The notes: generated by a model from the letters alone, not told the origin. DNA of 64,000 nucleotides from CAG-791 sp000431495 (GCA_052117605.1 JBQKIT010000014.1); one strand, 5' to 3'; counted from the stretch's first letter, positions 41,687-51,200 are shown. Translations and numbers: made by a program.

Positions 41687-43240
41687 ATGAAGACAATTGA
41701 AATTACAGTAAATGAACAGAAAAAGAAAAGCAGAATCCGGAAGGAAATCTACGGTCAGTTTGCGGAGCATCTGGGAAGAGGAATTTATGAAGGACTGTTT
41801 GTCCGTCCGGAGTCCGGAATTCCGAATGAAGACGGGATTCGCACGGATGTTGCGGATGCGCTTCGTGAAATCAAGGTTCCGGTGATCCGCTGGCCGGGCG
41901 GCTGCTTTGCCGATGAGTATCATTGGATGGATGGGATCGGACCTCTGGAATCCCGTAAAAAGATCATCAACACCAACTGGGGAGGAGTTCTGGAGGACAA
42001 CAGCTTCGGAACACATGAATTCTTCCATCTTTGTGAAATGCTGGGCTGCGAAGCCTATGTCAATGGCAACATCGGCAGCGGAACGGTAAAGGAGATGGAG
42101 GACTGGATGGAATACATCACCTTTGACGGAGAGTCTCCGATGAGCCGTCTGCGCGCCGAAAACGGACGCAGGGAGCCCTGGAAAATGAAATTTTTCGGGC
42201 TTGGAAATGAAAGCTGGGGCTGCGGAGGGAATATGTTCCCGGAGGATTATGCGGCAAGATACCGGCTGTATCAGTCTTTCCTTCATGATTCGCAGAAGGT
42301 GCCCGCGGAAAAAATCGCGGTCGGACCTGCCGGGGATGATTACGACTGGACAGAGAAGCTTCTGGAGAAATGCTATCGCAGAAATCAGCCGCAACGCCAT
42401 GGCTTTATGGATGGATTGAGTGTTCACTATTATATGTATCTTCGCGGCTGGGAGGATAAGGGCAGTGCGCTTTCCTTTACGGATGAGGAGTGGGTTCTGA
42501 CTATGCAGCGAGCTTACTTCCTGAAGGAAATTCTGGAAAAACACTCGGAGATTCTGGACCGCTATGATCCGGAGAAGAAGATCGGACTTGTTGTGGACGA
42601 GTGGGGCAACTGGTTCTGGACGGAGGAAGGAACCAATCCCGGATTTCTGTATCAGCAGAATTCGATGCGGGATGCAGTGTCTGCGGGTCTCAATCTGAAT
42701 GTCTTCAACAAGATGAGTGACCGTATCACAATGACCAACATCGCACAGATGATCAATGTTCTTCAGTCGATGCTTCTGACGCAGGGAGCAGAGCTGGTGA
42801 AGACACCGACGTATTTTGTCTACCGGATGTTCCGTGATCATCAGGATGCAGATCTTCTGGAGAGCGTGGTCAGTGGAAATTATGAGCTGTCGGTTCTTGA
42901 GGATGACCGGACAGCCCCTGCCGTGCCTGTTCTTTCGGAATCCGTTTCCATGAACGAAAAAGGAGAGATCAATCTCACGCTGACCAATCAGTCAACGGAA
43001 GACGATCTCTCTGTCAGAATACATATGAATGAGTCAAAGCCCTATACTGCAGCTCTCTGCGAAATCCTGCAGGGAGAATCCTCTTCCGAAGATCCGCATG
43101 GACTTCGTGCACACAACAGCTTCGAGGAACCGGAGCAGGTGCAGATTCGTCCTTATGCACAGATCTCAAAGGATGAGAGCGGCTTTGCGCTGACGCTTCC
43201 TGCAGCAAGTGTGGTACACCTTACTCTGCAGAAGAATTAA
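41687..43240 (+). CDS. GH51 alpha-L-arabinofuranosidase
   Basis: The 517-residue protein is a cytoplasmic GH51 enzyme that releases arabinofuranose from arabino-oligosaccharides. The N-terminal RKEIYGQFAEHLGRGIYEG and the VIRWPGGCFADEYHW motif are family hallmarks. The acid/base Glu175 is in GLGNES and the nucleophile Glu305 in VVDEWGNW. A C-terminal beta-sandwich (from about residue 385) completes the fold. There is no signal peptide. TAAGGAG precedes the ATG. No transporter or regulator for arabinosides is adjacent, so the gene stands alone. The 3' end touches a remnant on the other strand. Confidence 0.94.
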   Translation: MKTIEITVNEQKKKSRIRKEIYGQFAEHLGRGIYEGLFVRPESGIPNEDGIRTDVADALREIKVPVIRWPGGCFADEYHWMDGIGPLESRKKIINTNWGGVLEDNSFGTHEFFHLCEMLGCEAYVNGNIGSGTVKEMEDWMEYITFDGESPMSRLRAENGRREPWKMKFFGLGNESWGCGGNMFPEDYAARYRLYQSFLHDSQKVPAEKIAVGPAGDDYDWTEKLLEKCYRRNQPQRHGFMDGLSVHYYMYLRGWEDKGSALSFTDEEWVLTMQRAYFLKEILEKHSEILDRYDPEKKIGLVVDEWGNWFWTEEGTNPGFLYQQNSMRDAVSAGLNLNVFNKMSDRITMTNIAQMINVLQSMLLTQGAELVKTPTYFVYRMFRDHQDADLLESVVSGNYELSVLEDDRTAPAVPVLSESVSMNEKGEINLTLTNQSTEDDLSVRIHMNESKPYTAALCEILQGESSSEDPHGLRAHNSFEEPEQVQIRPYAQISKDESGFALTLPAASVVHLTLQKN

Positions 43241-43413
43241 AACAGAAGCTGCAGACCCATCACAATCATCCAGATATAGGCGCAGGTTTTCGGGATCATC
43301 AAAAGCCCGACCTTCGGATACTTTTTGCAAAGAATTGTGACCGGCAGATAGCATCCGAAGGAGATGAGGGTGGCGGCAGCCATTCGGGGCATGCGATATC
43401 CGTTTTCCTGTCA
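43237..43413 (-). pseudogene. C-terminal remnant of a membrane protein gene
   Basis: On the minus strand, a frame ending at a TAA that overlaps the GH51 stop codon encodes about 57 residues, including SFGCYLPVTILCKKYPK, LLMIPKTCAYIW and MIVMGLQLLF. These alternate hydrophobic spans with short basic turns, like the end of a polytopic permease. A stop codon interrupts the frame at about 43414 and no hydrophobic continuation or start with a ribosome site is found upstream. I read it as the decayed end of a transporter gene; a very small two-span protein starting at 43392 is the alternative. Confidence 0.4.
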
Positions 43414-43609
43414 TTGTTTTCTTCCTTTTCATGCCTGTACAGGCATCTGTCTTACATTTTCTGAATTCATTTCACTGCGCATGTGCGCATCCCGAAGGTC
43501 TTATTAACGTATATCGGATGCGGAGAAAATCCCCCGGAACATATCGTCTGCAAACTGCTTGTGAGCGCGGATTTTGTCAACACCTTTTTGTGTCCTGAGG
43601 GAAACTTTT
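43414..43609. other. intergenic region without a supported gene
   Basis: About 200 bases between the membrane-protein remnant and the next promoter. A short GCGCATGTGCGC palindrome-like segment lies near 43477-43488. No coding or RNA gene is supported. Confidence 0.5.
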
Positions 43610-43638
43610 TTGCGTCCGGAAAAGAAAACAAGTATACT
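43610..43638 (+). promoter_or_regulatory. promoter of the zinc-finger protein-polA-coaE run
   Basis: TTGCGT (43610-43615), a 17-base spacer and TATACT (43633-43638), about 45 bases before the next ATG. Confidence 0.65.
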
Positions 43639-43683
43639 AACTCACATAGCTGTATATGAGAGAAGCGGTTTGGGGCATGAGAA

Positions 43684-44088
43684 ATGAAACAGAAAGAACG
43701 AAAAGTGTGGGATCTTGTTTTTCCGGATTTTCCGGAAAGAGAGTCCGAACAGGAGAATATACATCGGGCATTCGAGGGAAAGATCCCGGATTTTTTTGCG
43801 GATCAGCTGACGAACCGTGAGCTGGAGGATTTTCTGGCGCATTATGATGAATGCAGGGAATGCCGGGATGAGCTGTCCATTCAGTACCTGATTCATACCG
43901 GGCTTGCCAGGCTTGAGACCGGCGAGGTGTTTAACCTTCAGAAGGAGCTGGCAGCCTATGTGGCACTGGAACGCGGACGCCTTTTCCGCAGGGAACGGAA
44001 TGTGAAGCTGACGGCGCTGTATGAGCTTTTTACGCTGCTTGCCTTTGCCGGGGCGGTTGCTGCCTGTTATGTTCTTGGTATTGTATGA
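43684..44088 (+). CDS. small membrane protein with zinc-finger (anti-sigma-like) motif
   Basis: The 134-residue protein has a soluble N-terminal part with HYDECRECRDEL near residue 53, a His-x3-Cys-x2-Cys pattern like the zf-HC2 fold of zinc-binding anti-sigma factors. A single C-terminal transmembrane segment (about 113-132, LFTLLAFAGAVAACYVLG) follows. That layout would place the zinc finger in the cytoplasm, tethered to the membrane. No sigma factor gene is adjacent; polA follows after 21 bases. I do not recognise a named family, and an anti-sigma role is only suggested by the motif. Confidence 0.7.
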   Translation: MKQKERKVWDLVFPDFPERESEQENIHRAFEGKIPDFFADQLTNRELEDFLAHYDECRECRDELSIQYLIHTGLARLETGEVFNLQKELAAYVALERGRLFRRERNVKLTALYELFTLLAFAGAVAACYVLGIV

Positions 44089-44109
44089 CAGATGGAGTGA
44101 GAACAGATT

Positions 44110-46881
44110 GTGGATAAATTAGTACTGATTGACGGACACAGCATATTGAACCGGGCATTTTACGGAATGCCGGATCTGACCAATGCGGCGGGACTTCATA
44201 CAGGAGCCGTATATGGCTTTCTGAAGATTCTGTTTAAGATTCTGGATGAGGAGAAGCCGCAGTATCTGACGGTTGCGTTTGATGTTCATGCACCGACCTT
44301 CCGTCATGAGGCTTTTGCAGATTATAAAGGAACGCGGCATGCCATGCCGGATGAGCTGAGGGAGCAGGTCCCTCTGGTGAAGAAGGTGCTGGAGGCCATG
44401 GGAATTGCCATCTGCGAGAGGGCAGGTCTGGAGGCGGATGATATTCTCGGGACGATTGCGAAGAAGGCGCAGGCAGGCGGCATGGAGGTCACTCTTGTCT
44501 CCGGAGACCGGGATCTTCTTCAGATTGCAGATGAGCACATTCAGATCCGGATTCCGAAGACGAAAAAGGGTCAGACGGTCATCGAGAATTACTATGCAAA
44601 GGATGTTCTGGAGGCGCTGCAGGTAACTCCCGCGGAGTTTATTCAGGTAAAGGCACTTCAGGGAGATTCCTCGGACAACATTCCGGGCGTTCCGAAGGTG
44701 GGGCCGAAGACGGCAACGGACCTGATCGTCCGGTATCATTCGGTGGACGGTGTTTACGAGCACCTGCAGGAAATCACGAAAAAGGGACTTCACGATACCC
44801 TTGCGCAGAACGAGGAGCAGGCGCGGATGTCTCTGTTTCTTGCGACTATCAGGACGGATGCGGAGGTTTCACTGGATCCGGAGAAGGCAAGAATCGGGAA
44901 CTTCTATACGCCGGAGGCGTTCCGGCTTTATACAGAGCTTGGATTTAAGAATCTTCTTTCGCGTTTTTCCATGGAATCCGTGGCGGCGGCATCCGGGAGC
45001 ATGGATGGGGCCGATGGAGCTTCCGGAGAACGAAAGGAAGCGGTTCGGATTGTCACCGGAGAGAAAGAAGCGAAGGAGCTTCTTCAGAAGTGGACATCCG
45101 GCGGCGAAGAGGACGGAGCGGCTCCGTGGATTGGCGTATATCCTTTCTATGACAGAAATGGCGGAGAGAATGTTCTGCTCGGCGCCGCACTTTCCTGCCG
45201 CCGGGAGAAAATTTTCCTGCCTGCCGCCGGTGAGAAAGAAGTGCTTTCGGCGGATACCTTGATCCGGTATCTGACGGAACTTCGAAGGACTGCCCTGAAT
45301 GGGAAAATCCGGCTTGCGGTGTTTGATCTGAAGTCGCAGTTTGATTTCTTTGGCATGGAAGAGGAGGAGCTGAAGGACGGGATCCATCTGGATGGCATGT
45401 TTGACGTTCTTCTTGGAGCCTACCTTCTGAATCCGCTCAAGAACGATTATGAGCCGGAGGATGCTGCCTCGGAATACCTTGGGGAGACGCTTCCTGGAAG
45501 GCAGCAATTTGCGGGAAAAAGCTCTTTTGCAGAGCTTTTGTCCGGCACCGGCAAGGAGGAGGGACCTGCGGGACTTTCCGCTGCGGCAGAATTTGCCACA
45601 CAGATTTCCGATACCCTGGCCAGGGAGGCGGAGCCGGTAAGGAAGAAGCTGGAGGAAGAGGGAATGCTGGAGCTCTATGAGAAGGTGGAGCTTCCTCTTA
45701 CCTATATTCTGTATGATATGCAGCGAATCGGTATCCGTGTGGTCCCGGAGAAGCTTGCAGCCTACGGAGATCAGCTGACGGGACGGATCGCGGAGCTTGA
45801 GAAATCCATCCATGAAAAGGCGGGACATTCTTTTAACATTGCAAGCCCGAAGCAGCTCGGACAGGTGCTCTTTGAGGAGATGCAGCTTCCCGGCGGGAAG
45901 AGGACGAAGAGCGGCTTTTCCACGGCGGCAGATGTACTGGACAAGCTGGCATCGGACTATCCGATTGTGGAAGAGGTTCTGGAGTACCGGGCGCTGACCA
46001 AGCTGAAATCGACGTATGCGGATGGACTTCAGGCCTTTATTGCCGATGATTCCAGAATTCATACGACGTTTCATCAGACCATTACGGCCACAGGGCGCAT
46101 CAGCTCGACGGATCCGAATTTACAGAATATTCCGATGCGGACAGAGCTCGGCAGGGCGATTCGGAAGGTGTTCATCCCCTCTGAGGGGTGCTGCTTCACC
46201 GATGCCGATTACTCGCAGATTGAGCTTCGGATTCTGGCTTCCTTGTCGGGCGACGAAGCGCTGATTGAGGCATACCGCGAGAATCGTGATATTCACCGGA
46301 CAACGGCCTCCCGTGTGTTCCATACACCCTTTGAGGAAGTGACGGATCTGCAGAGAAGAAACGCCAAGGCGGTCAATTTCGGCATCGTGTACGGCATCAG
46401 CTCCTTCGGACTGTCACAGAATCTTTCGATTTCCAGAGGAGAAGCAAAGGAATACATCGATGAGTATTTCCGCATGTTCCCGGGAATCAAGGTGTTCCTG
46501 GACGAGGAGGTTTCGGAGGCGAAGGAAAAGGGGTATTCTGTTACCATGTTCGGAAGACGGCGTCCGATTCCGGAGCTGGGGAGCTCGAATTTCATGCAGC
46601 GACAGTTCGGCGAGCGCGTTGCGATGAATGCGCCGATTCAGGGAACCGGAGCGGACATCATGAAGATCGCAATGATCCGTGTCTTTGAAGAGCTGCACCG
46701 GCAGGGGCTTTCCTCACGGCTCATTCTGCAGATTCACGATGAGCTTCTGATAGAGACAAAGGCTGGAGAAGAAGAAAAGGTGGCGCAGATCCTTCGGGAT
46801 GGCATGATGGGGGCAGCGAAGCTCCTGGTTCCTCTTGAGATTGACTGTCATACGGGAGCAGACTGGTACGAGGCAAAATGA
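44110..46881 (+). CDS. polA: DNA polymerase I
   Basis: The 923-residue protein fills gaps and removes primers in replication and repair. The N-terminal 5'-3' exonuclease is complete (LVLIDGHSILNRAFYG, GLEADDILG, VSGDRDLLQ). The middle domain lacks the usual acidic DxE exonuclease motifs, so proofreading is probably absent, as in Bacillus Pol I. The C-terminal polymerase has DADYSQIELRIL, RRNAKAVNFGIVYG and QIHDELLIE. Translation begins at GTG 44110. The stop overlaps the coaE start by four bases. It is longer than the 880-residue norm because of insertions in the inactive exonuclease region. Confidence 0.97.
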   Translation: MDKLVLIDGHSILNRAFYGMPDLTNAAGLHTGAVYGFLKILFKILDEEKPQYLTVAFDVHAPTFRHEAFADYKGTRHAMPDELREQVPLVKKVLEAMGIAICERAGLEADDILGTIAKKAQAGGMEVTLVSGDRDLLQIADEHIQIRIPKTKKGQTVIENYYAKDVLEALQVTPAEFIQVKALQGDSSDNIPGVPKVGPKTATDLIVRYHSVDGVYEHLQEITKKGLHDTLAQNEEQARMSLFLATIRTDAEVSLDPEKARIGNFYTPEAFRLYTELGFKNLLSRFSMESVAAASGSMDGADGASGERKEAVRIVTGEKEAKELLQKWTSGGEEDGAAPWIGVYPFYDRNGGENVLLGAALSCRREKIFLPAAGEKEVLSADTLIRYLTELRRTALNGKIRLAVFDLKSQFDFFGMEEEELKDGIHLDGMFDVLLGAYLLNPLKNDYEPEDAASEYLGETLPGRQQFAGKSSFAELLSGTGKEEGPAGLSAAAEFATQISDTLAREAEPVRKKLEEEGMLELYEKVELPLTYILYDMQRIGIRVVPEKLAAYGDQLTGRIAELEKSIHEKAGHSFNIASPKQLGQVLFEEMQLPGGKRTKSGFSTAADVLDKLASDYPIVEEVLEYRALTKLKSTYADGLQAFIADDSRIHTTFHQTITATGRISSTDPNLQNIPMRTELGRAIRKVFIPSEGCCFTDADYSQIELRILASLSGDEALIEAYRENRDIHRTTASRVFHTPFEEVTDLQRRNAKAVNFGIVYGISSFGLSQNLSISRGEAKEYIDEYFRMFPGIKVFLDEEVSEAKEKGYSVTMFGRRRPIPELGSSNFMQRQFGERVAMNAPIQGTGADIMKIAMIRVFEELHRQGLSSRLILQIHDELLIETKAGEEEKVAQILRDGMMGAAKLLVPLEIDCHTGADWYEAK

Positions 46882-47498
46882 AAATCATTGGTGTTACGGG
46901 CGGCGTCGGCTCCGGAAAAACCGAGCTGCTGCATTATATTGAGAAAAATTACCGCTGCCGTATCCTTCTGGCGGATGAAGCCTCTCATGAGGTGATGCAG
47001 AAGGGAGGGCGGATTTATGAACCTCTGGTTGCACTTTTGGGAAGCTCTGTTCTTGACAGCAGCGGCGAGATCAACCGGAAGGAAATGGCGGCCCGGATTT
47101 TCTCCCATGAGGAGCTGCTTGGCAGAGTCAATGCGCTGATTCACCCTGCGGTCAGGGAATTTATTCTGGAAGCTGTCGCAGAAGAACGGGAAAAAGCAAC
47201 CGTCGGCGCTGACGATGCGGTGGATTATTTTTTTCTGGAGGCGGCACTTCTGATCGAGTGCGGCTACCGCTCTGTTGTAGATGAAATGTGGTATATTTAC
47301 TGTGATCTTGCGGTCCGGAGAGAGCGCCTGAAGAAATCCAGGGGCTATTCCGACGAGAAGATTGACAGCATTCTTTCCTCTCAGCTTACGGAGGCGGAGT
47401 TCCGGAGCGGCTCGGATGTCATTATTGACAACTCGGGAAATCTGGAAGATGCTTACAGACAGATTCGGGAGGCGCTTGCTTCCGGAGAGAGGAAATGA
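46878..47498 (+). CDS. coaE: dephospho-CoA kinase
   Basis: CoaE phosphorylates the ribose 3'-hydroxyl of dephospho-CoA, the last step of coenzyme A synthesis. The 206-residue protein has the P-loop GVTGGVGSGKT at residues 5-15, the LLADEASHE substrate segment and the lid RLKKSRGYSDEKI. The ATGA overlap with polA couples translation, the common polA-coaE arrangement of Firmicutes. Confidence 0.96.
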   Translation: MKIIGVTGGVGSGKTELLHYIEKNYRCRILLADEASHEVMQKGGRIYEPLVALLGSSVLDSSGEINRKEMAARIFSHEELLGRVNALIHPAVREFILEAVAEEREKATVGADDAVDYFFLEAALLIECGYRSVVDEMWYIYCDLAVRRERLKKSRGYSDEKIDSILSSQLTEAEFRSGSDVIIDNSGNLEDAYRQIREALASGERK

Positions 47499-47511
47499 AG
47501 AAAGAGACAGC

Positions 47512-48309
47512 ATGAGATTTCAGACCTTTGCGAGCGGATCCAGCGGCAACTGCAGCTATATCGGCTCTGAGACAACGCACCTTCTGTTTGACGTCGGTAT
47601 CAGTCGGAAACGGACGCAGGAGGCATTAAACCGGATCGATCTGGATTTTCCGGATATCGACGGTATTTTTATCACGCATGAGCATTCCGATCATATTCAG
47701 GGCCTTGCGATGATCCTGAAGAAATATGACATTCCGGTCTATGCAACGGCCGGAACGATCGCGGCAATCCGGCGAATGGAGAAATACAGGGAGCTTGCGG
47801 AGGAGCGCTTCATCCCGGTCAGGGCAGATGAGAAGACGGTGGTGAAGGACATCACGGTGAATCCGATGACGATTTCGCACGATGCGGCGGAGCCTGTGGG
47901 TTACCGGGTCCTGTACGCGGGAAAGAAGATTTCCATCTGCACCGATCTTGGATGCTACACGGATTATACGAAGGCGTGTCTGAAGGATTCGGATGTGCTT
48001 CTTCTCGAAGCCAATCACGATGTCAATATGCTGCAGGTGGGGCCGTACCCGTATCCCCTGAAGCAGAGAATCCTGTCGGACAGGGGACATTTGTCCAATG
48101 CGGCAAGCGGAACGCTTCTCGACAGCGTTCTGAATTCACATATGAAAGCAATTTTTCTGGGGCATCTTTCACAGGAGAACAACTACCCGGATCTCGCCTT
48201 TGAAACCGTCCGCCTGGAAATCAATGCGGCGGATGATGACTACGAGGCGGATGAGCTTCCGATCCGGGTTGCACCGAGGAAGGAAGCCTCCGGAATGGTT
48301 GAAATATAG
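47512..48309 (+). CDS. YycJ/WalJ-like metallo-beta-lactamase-fold hydrolase
   Basis: The 265-residue protein begins FQTFASGSSGNCSYIG and has the metal motif THEHSDH near residue 56, followed by TDLGCYTD and LLEANHD. This set matches the YycJ/WalJ (VicX) family, putative 5'-3' exonucleases linked to DNA repair. The frame is open from 47362, overlapping coaE, but the ATG at 47512 fits the family start. It lies 13 bases after coaE in the polA operon rather than beside a walRK two-component system, which agrees with a repair role. Confidence 0.88.
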   Translation: MRFQTFASGSSGNCSYIGSETTHLLFDVGISRKRTQEALNRIDLDFPDIDGIFITHEHSDHIQGLAMILKKYDIPVYATAGTIAAIRRMEKYRELAEERFIPVRADEKTVVKDITVNPMTISHDAAEPVGYRVLYAGKKISICTDLGCYTDYTKACLKDSDVLLLEANHDVNMLQVGPYPYPLKQRILSDRGHLSNAASGTLLDSVLNSHMKAIFLGHLSQENNYPDLAFETVRLEINAADDDYEADELPIRVAPRKEASGMVEI

Positions 48310-48339
48310 AACAGTAACGCACAGGAAAGGACGGAACAC

Positions 48340-48618
48340 ATGGAGAAAAGAGCGATCATCACGGTTGTCGGAAAGGACACCGTCGGAATCATTGCAAGCG
48401 TCTGCAGCTTTCTTGCAGAGCGCAGGATCAACATTCTGGACATTTCCCAGACGATCGTGCAGGGCTACTTCAACATGATGATGATTGTGGATTTTGCAGA
48501 GCTGGAAGAGCCCTTCGGCGATATGGCGGAGGAGCTTGCCGTGATCGGAAGAGAGAAGCTTGGCGTTCAGATCAAATGCCAGAAGGAAGAAATCTTTGAT
48601 TCGATGCATCGAATCTGA
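48340..48618 (+). CDS. ACT domain protein (UPF0237 family)
   Basis: The 92-residue protein is essentially one ACT domain (ITVVGKDTVGIIASVCSFLAE) and belongs to the UPF0237 group. Such proteins are nearly always followed by the UPF0210/PFL protein, as here after 18 bases. ACT domains bind small ligands, often amino acids, so a sensory or regulatory role toward its partner is likely, but no function has been shown that I can cite. AGGAAAGGA precedes the ATG. Confidence 0.92.
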   Translation: MEKRAIITVVGKDTVGIIASVCSFLAERRINILDISQTIVQGYFNMMMIVDFAELEEPFGDMAEELAVIGREKLGVQIKCQKEEIFDSMHRI

Positions 48619-48636
48619 GACAGAACGGAGGTTATT

Positions 48637-50001
48637 ATGATCAATATCCGCGAAGTGGAAGAAACCAATGCCATGATTGAAAAGGAGAATCTGGATGTCC
48701 GCACGATCACGATGGGCATCAGTCTCCTGGACTGCATCAGCTCGGATCTTCCGACTCTGAAGAAGAATATTTATGAGAAAATCTATTCTCTGGCGAAGGA
48801 TCTTGTTTCGACAGGGGAAGATATTTCCCGTGATTTCGGGATTCCGATTGTCAACAAAAGAATTTCGGTGACACCCATCGCTCTGGTCGGCGGCTCTGCC
48901 TGCCACAGCCCGGAGGATTTTGTGGAAATCGCAAAGACTCTGGATGAGGTGGCAAGAAAGGTCGGTGTGAACTTTCTTGGAGGCTACAGCGCCCTTGTGT
49001 CCAAGGGCATGACAAGGGCAGATGAGCTTCTGATCCGTTCCATTCCGCAGGCGCTGAAGGAGACGCAGGTTGTCTGCTCCTCTGTAAATCTTGGATCGAC
49101 CAAGACCGGAATTGACATGGACGCTGTGCGCTTGATGGGCTCCATCATCAAGGAGACTGCAGAGGAGACAAAGGAGCTTCCGGTAAACGGCTGTGCAAAG
49201 CTTGTCGTTTTCTGCAATGCGCCGGATGACAATCCGTTTATGGCGGGGGCCTTCCACGGCGTGACCGAGACAGATGTGATTCTGAATGTCGGTGTCTCAG
49301 GCCCCGGCGTTGTGAAAAAAGCTCTGGAATCCTGTCACGGTGCGGATTTTGAGACGCTTTCCGAAACCATCAAGAAGACCGCCTTCAAGGTGACCCGTGT
49401 CGGCCAGCTGGTTGCAAAGGAAGCCTCTGCGCGGCTCGGCGTTCCGTTTGGCATCATTGACCTTTCTCTTGCACCGACCCCTGCAATCGGAGATTCGGTT
49501 GCGGATATTCTGTGTGAGATGGGCCTGGAGAAGGCAGGAGCTCCCGGTACGACGGCTGCGCTTGCAATGCTGAACGATCAGGTGAAAAAGGGCGGCCTTA
49601 TGGCGTCCAGCTATGTGGGCGGTCTTTCCGGTGCCTTCATTCCGGTCTCGGAGGACCAGGGAATGATCGATGCGGCAAGAGCGGGCGCTCTTACGCTGGA
49701 AAAGCTGGAGGCGATGACCTGCGTCTGCTCGGTGGGACTGGATATGATTGCGATCCCCGGAGATACCAAAGACACGACGATTGCGGGAATCATTGCGGAT
49801 GAGATGGCTCTTGGCATGGTGAACCAGAAGACAACGGCCTGCCGCCTGATTCCGGTGCCCGGAAAGGGTGTCGGCGAAGAGGTTGAGTTCGGAGGCCTTC
49901 TTGGATATGCACCGATCATGCCGGTAAATCCTTTTGGCTGTGACGAGTTTGTGAATCGAAAGGGAAGAATTCCCGCCCCGGTACACAGCTTTAAGAACTG
50001 A
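48637..50001 (+). CDS. PFL family protein (UPF0210/DUF711)
   Basis: The 454-residue protein belongs to the UPF0210 (DUF711) family, whose fold is related to pyruvate formate-lyase-like barrels. Typical segments are VRTITMGISLLDC, NFLGGYSALVSKGMT, GVSGPGVVKKAL and PLSLAPTPAIGDS-like DLSLAPTPAIGDS. The family has no known reaction. The invariable pairing with the ACT protein upstream suggests a two-component metabolic module. ACGGAGG precedes the ATG. A PfkB kinase gene follows after 27 bases. Confidence 0.92.
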   Translation: MINIREVEETNAMIEKENLDVRTITMGISLLDCISSDLPTLKKNIYEKIYSLAKDLVSTGEDISRDFGIPIVNKRISVTPIALVGGSACHSPEDFVEIAKTLDEVARKVGVNFLGGYSALVSKGMTRADELLIRSIPQALKETQVVCSSVNLGSTKTGIDMDAVRLMGSIIKETAEETKELPVNGCAKLVVFCNAPDDNPFMAGAFHGVTETDVILNVGVSGPGVVKKALESCHGADFETLSETIKKTAFKVTRVGQLVAKEASARLGVPFGIIDLSLAPTPAIGDSVADILCEMGLEKAGAPGTTAALAMLNDQVKKGGLMASSYVGGLSGAFIPVSEDQGMIDAARAGALTLEKLEAMTCVCSVGLDMIAIPGDTKDTTIAGIIADEMALGMVNQKTTACRLIPVPGKGVGEEVEFGGLLGYAPIMPVNPFGCDEFVNRKGRIPAPVHSFKN

Positions 50002-50028
50002 TTACAAACGAAAACGGAGGGGTTGGTT

Positions 50029-51006
50029 ATGGAAGCAAAAAAATACGATGTAACAGCGCTTGGAGAGCTTCTTGTGGATTTTACGGCAGGACCCGTCAGC
50101 TCACAGGGAAATCCGACTTTTGAGGCAAATCCGGGCGGAGCACCCTGCAATGTACTGTCTATGCTGCAGCGGCTCGGACATCAGACCGCCTTCATCGGCA
50201 AGGTCGGTAAGGATGCCTTCGGCAAAATGTTGAAGGAGAAGGCCGGAGCGCAGGGAATTGACATGAGCGGTCTGTCGATGGATGACAGCGTGCATACAAC
50301 GCTTGCATTTGTGCAGAAGCTTGCAAATGGGGATCGTGATTTCTCCTTTTACCGGAAGCCGGGTGCGGATATCATGCTTCGTCCGGAGGATGTACGGGCT
50401 CACCGGGATCTGATCGAGCAGTCCGAAATTTTCCATTTCGGAACCCTGTCCATGACCGATGAACTGGTGGATCGTGCGACAAAGGAAGCCCTGACCATTG
50501 CCAAGGATAACGGTGTCACCATCTCCTTTGACCCCAATTATCGTCCGCCGCTCTGGAATTCGGAGGATGAGGCAAGAGAGAAGATGATATTTGGCATGCA
50601 GAACACCGATATCATGAAGATCTCGGACAATGAAATTGTGTTCCTGACAGGCGAGGAGGATCTGGATAAGGGTGTGCGTCTTCTGATTGACCGCTATGAG
50701 ATTCCGCTTGTATTTGCAACGCTTGGACCGGACGGAAGCCGCGCCTACTACAAGGGCGAGCGCGTGGACTGCCCCGGCTTTAAGAATCCGAACACCATTG
50801 AGACAACCGGCGCCGGAGATACCTTCTGTGCCTGCGGTCTTCATTTTGTTCTGAAGTATGGCCTGAAGGACCTGAATATTTTCCGCCTTCGGGAGCTTCT
50901 GACCTTTGCAAATGCGGCAGCTTCTCTTGTAACGACAAGACGCGGTGCACTTGCCGTTATGCCGACTGAAGAGGAGGTGCAGGAGTACCTTCGAAGCTTC
51001 CGGTAA
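50029..51006 (+). CDS. PfkB family carbohydrate kinase, fructokinase-like
   Basis: This 325-residue ribokinase-family enzyme phosphorylates a sugar, most likely fructose. The N-terminal GELLVDFTAG and NPGGAPCNVLSMLQRLG, and the C-terminal ETTGAGDTFCAC with the catalytic Asp, resemble bacterial fructokinases. SFDPNYRPPLW and TLGPDGSRAYY support this. GGAGGGG sits seven bases before the ATG at 50029. It is the last gene before the tRNA-Gly promoter; no sucrose or fructan genes adjoin it, so the sugar is an inference from sequence only. Confidence 0.9.
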   Translation: MEAKKYDVTALGELLVDFTAGPVSSQGNPTFEANPGGAPCNVLSMLQRLGHQTAFIGKVGKDAFGKMLKEKAGAQGIDMSGLSMDDSVHTTLAFVQKLANGDRDFSFYRKPGADIMLRPEDVRAHRDLIEQSEIFHFGTLSMTDELVDRATKEALTIAKDNGVTISFDPNYRPPLWNSEDEAREKMIFGMQNTDIMKISDNEIVFLTGEEDLDKGVRLLIDRYEIPLVFATLGPDGSRAYYKGERVDCPGFKNPNTIETTGAGDTFCACGLHFVLKYGLKDLNIFRLRELLTFANAAASLVTTRRGALAVMPTEEEVQEYLRSFR

Positions 51007-51062
51007 GAGCCTGATCGGAAGAAGACGGAGACTGAAGACTCCGGCCGGAACGGATTTTTTGG

Positions 51063-51090
51063 TTGATTTTCGCTTTTGCTCTGGTATAAT
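51063..51090 (+). promoter_or_regulatory. promoter of tRNA-Gly
   Basis: TTGATT (51063-51068), a 16-base spacer and a consensus TATAAT (51085-51090) preceded by TGG, an extended -10. Confidence 0.75.
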
Positions 51091-51129
51091 GAATTGCATG
51101 CACGGAACAGCACGGTTGTGCATGCATTT

Positions 51130-51200
51130 GCGGTATTAGTTCATCGGTAGAATGCGACCTTCCCAAGGTTGAGAGGTGGGTTCGATTCCCATATACCGCT
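51130..51200 (+). tRNA. tRNA-Gly (anticodon CCC)
   Basis: A 71-base cloverleaf. Acceptor stem GCGGTAT/ATACCGC is perfect, the D stem GTTC/GAAT is small, the anticodon stem CGACC/GGTTG carries loop TTCCCAA, and the T stem GTGGG/CCCAT has loop TTCGATT. The discriminator is U73 and CCA is not encoded. The anticodon CCC reads GGG glycine codons. Confidence 0.95.
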
